Part shown: positions 23,056 through 26,366 of the stretch, piece after piece
How positions within the stretch are numbered: position 1 is the stretch's first letter
How the letters are laid out: every line of letters starts with the position of its first letter
DNA from: JACCUZ01 sp038246575
GTDB lineage: Bacteria > Actinomycetota > Actinomycetes > JACCUZ01
Assembly (NCBI GenBank): GCA_038246575.1
Contig: JBBRVU010000040.1
Location: 1-26,366 of the forward strand
Direction: 5' to 3'
Length of the DNA: 26,366 bases
Position numbers and translations under genes: made by a program
The notes under the pieces: generated by a model
Database searches by the model: none
Seen by the model: the letters and a program-made list of their open reading frames with translations, nothing else
What the model was told of the DNA's origin: nothing

Positions 23056-24621
23056 GTGAGCTTCCCGACGCCCGGACCGGACACGACGGTCGCCGTGGTC
23101 GGCGCCGGCACCATGGGAGCCGGCATCGCCGAGGTGGCGGCGCGGGCCGGCCACGACGTACGCCTGCACGACGCGGCGCCGGGGGCCGCGGCGCGCGGGG
23201 CGGAGGCCGTCCGGCGCCGGCTGGCCCGCGACGTGGAGCGCGGCCGCGCCAGCGCCGTGGAGGCCGCCGCGGTCGGCGACCGGCTGCAGTCCGTCGAGGG
23301 CATCGAGCAGCTCGCCGGCTGTGGGGTGGTCGTCGAGGCGGTGGTGGAGGACCTGGCGGTCAAGCGGGCGCTGTTCGCGGACCTGGAACGGGTGTGTGGG
23401 CCCGCAGCGCTGCTGGCCACCAACACCTCCTCCATCTCGATCACCCGGGTCGCAGCCGGGCTGGACCGCCCGCAGCGCGTCATCGGGCTGCACTTCTTCA
23501 ACCCGGCGGCGCGGATGCGCCTGGTCGAGGTGGTGCGTGGCGAGGACACCGAGTCGGACGTGGTGGACGCTGCGACCGAGCTGGCCCGCGCCTGGGGCAA
23601 GACGCCGGTGCGGTGCACGTCCACGCCGGGGTTCGTCGTCAACCGGGTCGCGCGGCCGTTCTACGGAGAGGCGCAGCGCCTGGTGGAGGAGCGCGTCGCC
23701 GACCCGGCCACGATCGACGCGGTCTTGCGCGAGGCCGGCGGCTTCCCGATGGGCCCGTTCGAGCTCACCGACCTGGTCGGCCAGGACGTCAACCTCGCCG
23801 TGTCGCGTTCGGTGTGGGAGCAGACGTTCCACGACCCGCGGTACGCCCCCACCGTGCTGCAGCAGCGCCTGGTCGACGCCGGCCGGCTCGGGCGCAAGAC
23901 CGGGCGCGGGTTCTACGCGTACGGAGCCGACGGTCGACCGGTCGACGCCGCACCGCGCACCGAGCCCCGCCGGCTTGCGCCTGCCCGGGTCGGGCTGACC
24001 AGCCGCGACGGCGCGGACGGGTTCGACGTGATGCGCCCGTTTCTCGAGCGCATCACGAAAGCCGGCGTCGACGTGGTCGCCCACGAGGCGAGCGACGAGG
24101 ACGACGACTTCGAGGTGGTGGGCATCGGTCTGCCCGGCGGCGCAACGCTGCTGGAGACCTACGGCCCCGCGGCCTCGGAGTGCTGGGGCGGCGGCGCGGC
24201 GGTGGTCCTGCTCGACTGGGCGCACGACGCGACGACCTGCACGCGGGTCGCGCTGCAGCCGTCCGCCGACTGCCCGGACGAGTCGCTGACGGCCGCCGTC
24301 GGGCTGTGCCAGGCAGCAGGTGCCGCGGTCAGCGTCGTCGGGGAGTCGCCGGGCGGCATCGTGGCCCGCACCGTCGCGATGCTCGTCAACGAGGCCGTCG
24401 AGCTCGTCACTCGCGGCGAAGCCAGCGCCGAGGACGTCGACGTGGCGATGCTGCTCGGCACCGGCTATCCCTCCGGCCCACTGGAGTGGGGCGACCGCGA
24501 GGGGGTCGAGGTGCCGTTCATCCTCGAGCGGCTGCACGAAGCGTTCCCCAGCGGGCGCTACCGGGTGAGCCCCACGTTCGCCCGGCTCGAGGCGGCAGGA
24601 CTGCGGCTCCGTGAGCTCTGA
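23056..24621 (+). CDS. paaH: 3-hydroxyacyl-CoA dehydrogenase, PaaH type
   Basis: A 521-residue NAD-dependent dehydrogenase. GTG 23056 lies a few residues before the Rossmann motif VAVVGAGTMGAGIAEVAARA (residues about 11-30). LATNTSSISITRVA and the catalytic histidine H146 in GLHFFNPAARMRLVEVV follow, then GFVVNRVARPFYGEA of the first C-terminal domain. A second 3HCDH C-terminal domain follows at about 400-521 (ESPGGIVARTVAMLVNEAVELV and GTGYPSGPLEWGD). The doubled C-terminal domain is typical of PaaH, which oxidises 3-hydroxyadipyl-CoA in the lower phenylacetate pathway. It overlaps paaI by 11 bases, which supports that assignment over general beta-oxidation. Confidence 0.9.
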   Translation: MSFPTPGPDTTVAVVGAGTMGAGIAEVAARAGHDVRLHDAAPGAAARGAEAVRRRLARDVERGRASAVEAAAVGDRLQSVEGIEQLAGCGVVVEAVVEDLAVKRALFADLERVCGPAALLATNTSSISITRVAAGLDRPQRVIGLHFFNPAARMRLVEVVRGEDTESDVVDAATELARAWGKTPVRCTSTPGFVVNRVARPFYGEAQRLVEERVADPATIDAVLREAGGFPMGPFELTDLVGQDVNLAVSRSVWEQTFHDPRYAPTVLQQRLVDAGRLGRKTGRGFYAYGADGRPVDAAPRTEPRRLAPARVGLTSRDGADGFDVMRPFLERITKAGVDVVAHEASDEDDDFEVVGIGLPGGATLLETYGPAASECWGGGAAVVLLDWAHDATTCTRVALQPSADCPDESLTAAVGLCQAAGAAVSVVGESPGGIVARTVAMLVNEAVELVTRGEASAEDVDVAMLLGTGYPSGPLEWGDREGVEVPFILERLHEAFPSGRYRVSPTFARLEAAGLRLREL

Positions 24622-25072
24622 CCCCCAGCTGGGCTCCGACCCCCAGGAGCTGGCCGTCCGGGCGATCGACGCGATGTGGTCGGCCGACACCGCCTCGCGT
24701 GCGCTGGGGATGGAGGTGGTGGAGGTTCGCCCCGGCTACGGACGGGTCACCATGACCGTTCGTCCCGACATGGTCAACGGGCACGACATCGCCCATGGCG
24801 GCCTGGTCTTCGCGCTCGCGGACTCGGCGTTCGCGGTGGCCTGCAACTCGCACAACCGCTCGACCGTCGCGCAGTCCTGCGACGTCGTGTTCGTCGCGCC
24901 GGCCCGCCTCGGCGACGAGCTCGTGGCCGAGGCCGTCGAGCGCGGACGCTGGGGCCGCAACGGCATCACCGACGTCACCGTCACCCGCGCCGTCGACGGC
25001 ATCGTCGTCGCGGAGTTCCGCGGCCGCTCGCGCGAGGTGCCCGGGACGCTGGTCGAGGACAGCAACGGCTGA
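24611..25072 (+). CDS. paaI: PaaI hotdog-fold acyl-CoA thioesterase
   Basis: A 153-residue hotdog thioesterase. GTG 24611 lies inside the end of the PaaH gene (11-base overlap), so translation is coupled. The core motif is NGHDIAHGGLVFALADSAFAVACNS, which includes the central HGG and the acidic residue of the active site. It is followed by RSTVAQSCDVVFVAPARLGDE and GRNGITDVTVTR. The pattern and length are those of PaaI, which releases CoA from dead-end hydroxyphenylacetyl-CoA esters and so protects the CoA pool. The next gene starts 133 bases downstream. Confidence 0.93.
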   Translation: MSSDPQLGSDPQELAVRAIDAMWSADTASRALGMEVVEVRPGYGRVTMTVRPDMVNGHDIAHGGLVFALADSAFAVACNSHNRSTVAQSCDVVFVAPARLGDELVAEAVERGRWGRNGITDVTVTRAVDGIVVAEFRGRSREVPGTLVEDSNG

Positions 25073-25175
25073 CTCATCAACCGTGTCCCTCCTCGTTGGC
25101 ATCGTGGGCAGCTTGGGCGCGCGAGGCACCCGTCAGTAGGCCAAGACGCTCTCACTCACACCCGCGAACGAGCTA

Positions 25176-25190
25176 TCGTCGCTGCGACGA
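25176..25190. promoter_or_regulatory. perfect palindrome before toxin-antitoxin genes, candidate autoregulatory operator
   Basis: TCGTCGC-T-GCGACGA is a perfect seven-base inverted repeat around one central base, 15-29 bases before the antitoxin start. A -10-like TATCGT (25174-25179) overlaps its left arm. Binding here would block the promoter. The ribosome site GGAGGTG (25194-25200) follows, four bases from GTG 25205. Confidence 0.55.
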
Positions 25191-25204
25191 ATCGGAGGTG
25201 AAAG

Positions 25205-25852
25205 GTGGTCTACCCAACGGATGTCGCTGCCGCACTCAGCGGCGCGTCGATCCGCCAACTCGCGTACTGGCGTTCCGCCCGCGCCGGCGCGGCGCTGCTG
25301 AAGCCCGATTCGTACGAGCCGCGCGTGCGGGTCGCCTACTCGTTCAAGGACATCGTGGCATTGCGGACGATCGTTTTCCTGCGTTCGTTGGGCGTTCCTC
25401 TCCAGCGTGTGCGCAAGGCGGCCGACGGCCTCCGGTCGCTCGGCGAGCTGGAACACCTGTCGCAATACGTCCTGGTCCCCCTCGGGCGCGACGTGGTGTG
25501 GCGGATGTCCAGTCATGAGGCGGTCGCGCTGACCGGCGACGCAGCCGGGCAGCAGATCATTGCCCAGATGGTCGACATCCTGGGTGGTTTCGCGAGTGGG
25601 GACGGCCGCCGAGTCGTCCCGCTTCTCGAACCGGCACCGGGCATCCAAGTGGACCGCGAGATCCGAGGCGGCTATCCCGTGGTAGCCGGCACACGGGTGC
25701 CATACGACCTCGTGGCGACCCTCGTTGACGACGGAGTGCCACCAGAGGAGGTGTCCGGGTACTACCCCTCGGTCAGTGCCGACGGCGCCTGTGGTGCCCG
25801 GGAGTTCGCGCGGATCGTCGACAGCTACCGGCATGCGGCGATGGCCGCGTGA
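25205..25852 (+). CDS. VapB45-like antitoxin: HTH N-domain plus DUF433
   Basis: A 215-residue two-domain protein. Residues 1-75 form a MerR-like winged helix: VYPTDVAAALSGASIRQLAYW (helix-turn-helix with the SIRQLAYWR recognition helix), VRVAYSFKDIVALRTIVFLR and GVPLQRVRKA. The C-terminal domain, from about residue 155, is DUF433: IRGGYPVVAGTRVPYDLVAT, then DGVPPEEVSGYYPSVSADG, typical of antitoxins paired with PIN-like toxins. The domain order and partner correspond to Mycobacterium tuberculosis VapB45 (Rv2018). GTG 25205 follows GGAGGTG. The upstream palindrome suggests self-regulation. The downstream toxin starts 17 bases after the stop. Confidence 0.87.
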   Translation: MVYPTDVAAALSGASIRQLAYWRSARAGAALLKPDSYEPRVRVAYSFKDIVALRTIVFLRSLGVPLQRVRKAADGLRSLGELEHLSQYVLVPLGRDVVWRMSSHEAVALTGDAAGQQIIAQMVDILGGFASGDGRRVVPLLEPAPGIQVDREIRGGYPVVAGTRVPYDLVATLVDDGVPPEEVSGYYPSVSADGACGAREFARIVDSYRHAAMAA

Positions 25853-25869
25853 TCGCCCTCTGATCTGAC

Positions 25870-26229
25870 GTGCGACTCCTGCTGGACGAAGGCGTCCCCG
25901 TCCAACTGATCGAACCACTGCGACGGCTCCTTCCCGGGCACGAGGTGGACCACCTCGAGGCGCTGGGCTGGAAGGGCAAGAAGGATCGCTTCCTGCTCCG
26001 CGGCGCGGCACGGCGCGGCTACGACGCACTGCTCACCAACGACAGCAACCAACTCGACGACCCAGACGAGTGCCGAGCCATCCGCGAGTCCGCCATGCAC
26101 CACGTTCGCTATCCGGTGAGCGACGGCCTCAACGGCCTTGCGCTGGCCATGGGCGCTGTGCTGGCTGCGATCCGACCGCTGCTTGCCGAGCTTGACGTCG
26201 CGCGAGGACAGCGCCTAGCCCACGCCTAG
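25870..26229 (+). CDS. VapC45-like PIN-domain toxin
   Basis: A 119-residue small PIN-like protein. It begins MRLLLDEGVPVQLIEPLRRL, with the acidic pair D6-E7 at the end of the first strand as in PIN nucleases. LLTNDSNQLDDPDE follows, supplying D58 and more acids for the metal site. The C-terminal half (YPVSDGLNGLALAMGAVLAAI) is helical. It resembles VapC45/DUF5615-type ribonucleases and follows its antitoxin by 17 bases. GTG 25870 is the only in-frame start that retains the N-terminal acidic strand. The RNA target is unknown. The stop is directly before an insertion sequence end. Confidence 0.87.
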   Translation: MRLLLDEGVPVQLIEPLRRLLPGHEVDHLEALGWKGKKDRFLLRGAARRGYDALLTNDSNQLDDPDECRAIRESAMHHVRYPVSDGLNGLALAMGAVLAAIRPLLAELDVARGQRLAHA

Positions 26230-26230
26230 C

Positions 26231-26274
26231 CCCAATACCGTTCAGTTAAGATGCCAACGGTGTAGTTTGGTGGC
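26231..26274. mobile_element. left end of an IS4-like element
   Basis: Two bases after the toxin stop the composition changes to lower G+C: CAATACCGTTCAGTTAAG (26233-26250), then an AT-rich leader to ATG 26275. I recall ends of actinobacterial IS4 elements of this look, but the partner repeat is outside the window. Confidence 0.5.
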
Positions 26275-26366
26275 ATGCCGCGTGCTGGATGGAAGAAGCC
26301 GGAGACCGAGCGTCGCTTGTCGGATCTTGTGTCGGTGGGGGTGCTGACGCGGGTGTTCCCGCCGGA
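26275..26366 (+). CDS. IS4-family transposase, N-terminal fragment (cut by window edge)
   Basis: ATG 26275 starts MPRAGWKKPETERRLSDLV followed by SVGVLTRVFPP and runs off the window. This is the conserved N-terminus of actinomycete IS4-family transposases (the Nterm_IS4 domain, with GVLTR-FPP as signature). The catalytic DDE domain would follow outside the window. The element has inserted immediately downstream of the toxin gene without disrupting it. Confidence 0.85.
   Translation, partial: MPRAGWKKPETERRLSDLVSVGVLTRVFPP

Noticed and set aside
21363..23642. A 759-residue version of the AidB-like protein
   Set aside because: The extra 214 residues are Ser/Thr/Arg-rich shadow of the PaaH gene. 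The family begins at ATG 23000.
21426..24614. A 1062-residue open frame on the plus strand
   Set aside because: It lies antisense to the AidB-like gene and in a second frame of the PaaH gene. Its product is rich in Arg, Gly and Pro with no motif. Such long shadows are expected at this G+C.
1..26366. CRISPR array, tRNA or rRNA genes
   Set aside because: I saw no regularly spaced repeats beyond the two-copy ones listed, and no cloverleaf with a CCA-type end or rRNA-like conserved stretch by eye.

Overview
The window comes from a very GC-rich actinomycete. Evidence for this is the strongly G/C-biased third codon positions, frequent GTG starts, short GTGA/ATGA overlaps between genes, mycothiol-type enzyme families (maleylpyruvate isomerase-like, DinB/DUF664), a YbaB plus WXG100-like gene pair, and a VapB45/VapC45-like toxin-antitoxin pair. 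The exact genus cannot be told from the sequence. Both edges lie in insertion sequences: the C-terminal tail of an IS5-like transposase at the left and the first codons of an IS4-like transposase at the right.

Layout. 1-1776: an IS5-like transposase tail abuts a PIG-L deacetylase that has lost its N-terminus, followed by a translationally coupled NodS-like methyltransferase and a family 2 glycosyltransferase. 1896-3628: an intact YbaB-like gene and WXG100-like gene lead into a badly decayed polymorphic-toxin gene and the remnant of a SUFU-domain (immunity-type) gene. 3702-7325: a two-domain LigD (phosphoesterase plus ligase, no polymerase), a membrane protein with a suspicious C-terminus, an AMIN-like lipoprotein and a mycothiol-dependent maleylpyruvate isomerase-family protein. 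7337-9936: a universal stress protein coupled to an APC amino-acid permease (minus strand), divergent from a small unknown gene.

9937-12739: terminator-like hairpins, then a minus-strand copper pair, CopC followed by a CopD::CtaG fusion. 12874-17843: a minus-strand carbohydrate ABC importer of the alpha-glucoside (Agl) type, in the order ATPase, binding lipoprotein, MalF-like and MalG-like permeases. The MalF-like subunit carries an extra extracellular Cna-B/SdrD-like domain. 18011-25072: a phenylacetate-type block with PaaN (minus), a methyltransferase divergent from a DUF664 protein, tandem palindromic repeats, an AidB-like acyl-CoA dehydrogenase divergent from PaaH, and PaaI overlapping PaaH. 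25205-26229: a VapB45-like (HTH plus DUF433) antitoxin and VapC45-like PIN toxin behind a perfect palindrome that overlaps a possible -10 box. 26231-26366: start of an IS4 element.

Most genes are ordinary members of known families. The points most worth a second look are the MalF-like permease with its inserted beta-sandwich domain, the dead toxin/SUFU locus beside living YbaB/WXG partners, the IS-truncated deacetylase, the tandem palindromes at 21235-21338 and the palindrome in front of the toxin-antitoxin operon. I saw no tRNA, rRNA, CRISPR array or phage structural gene.
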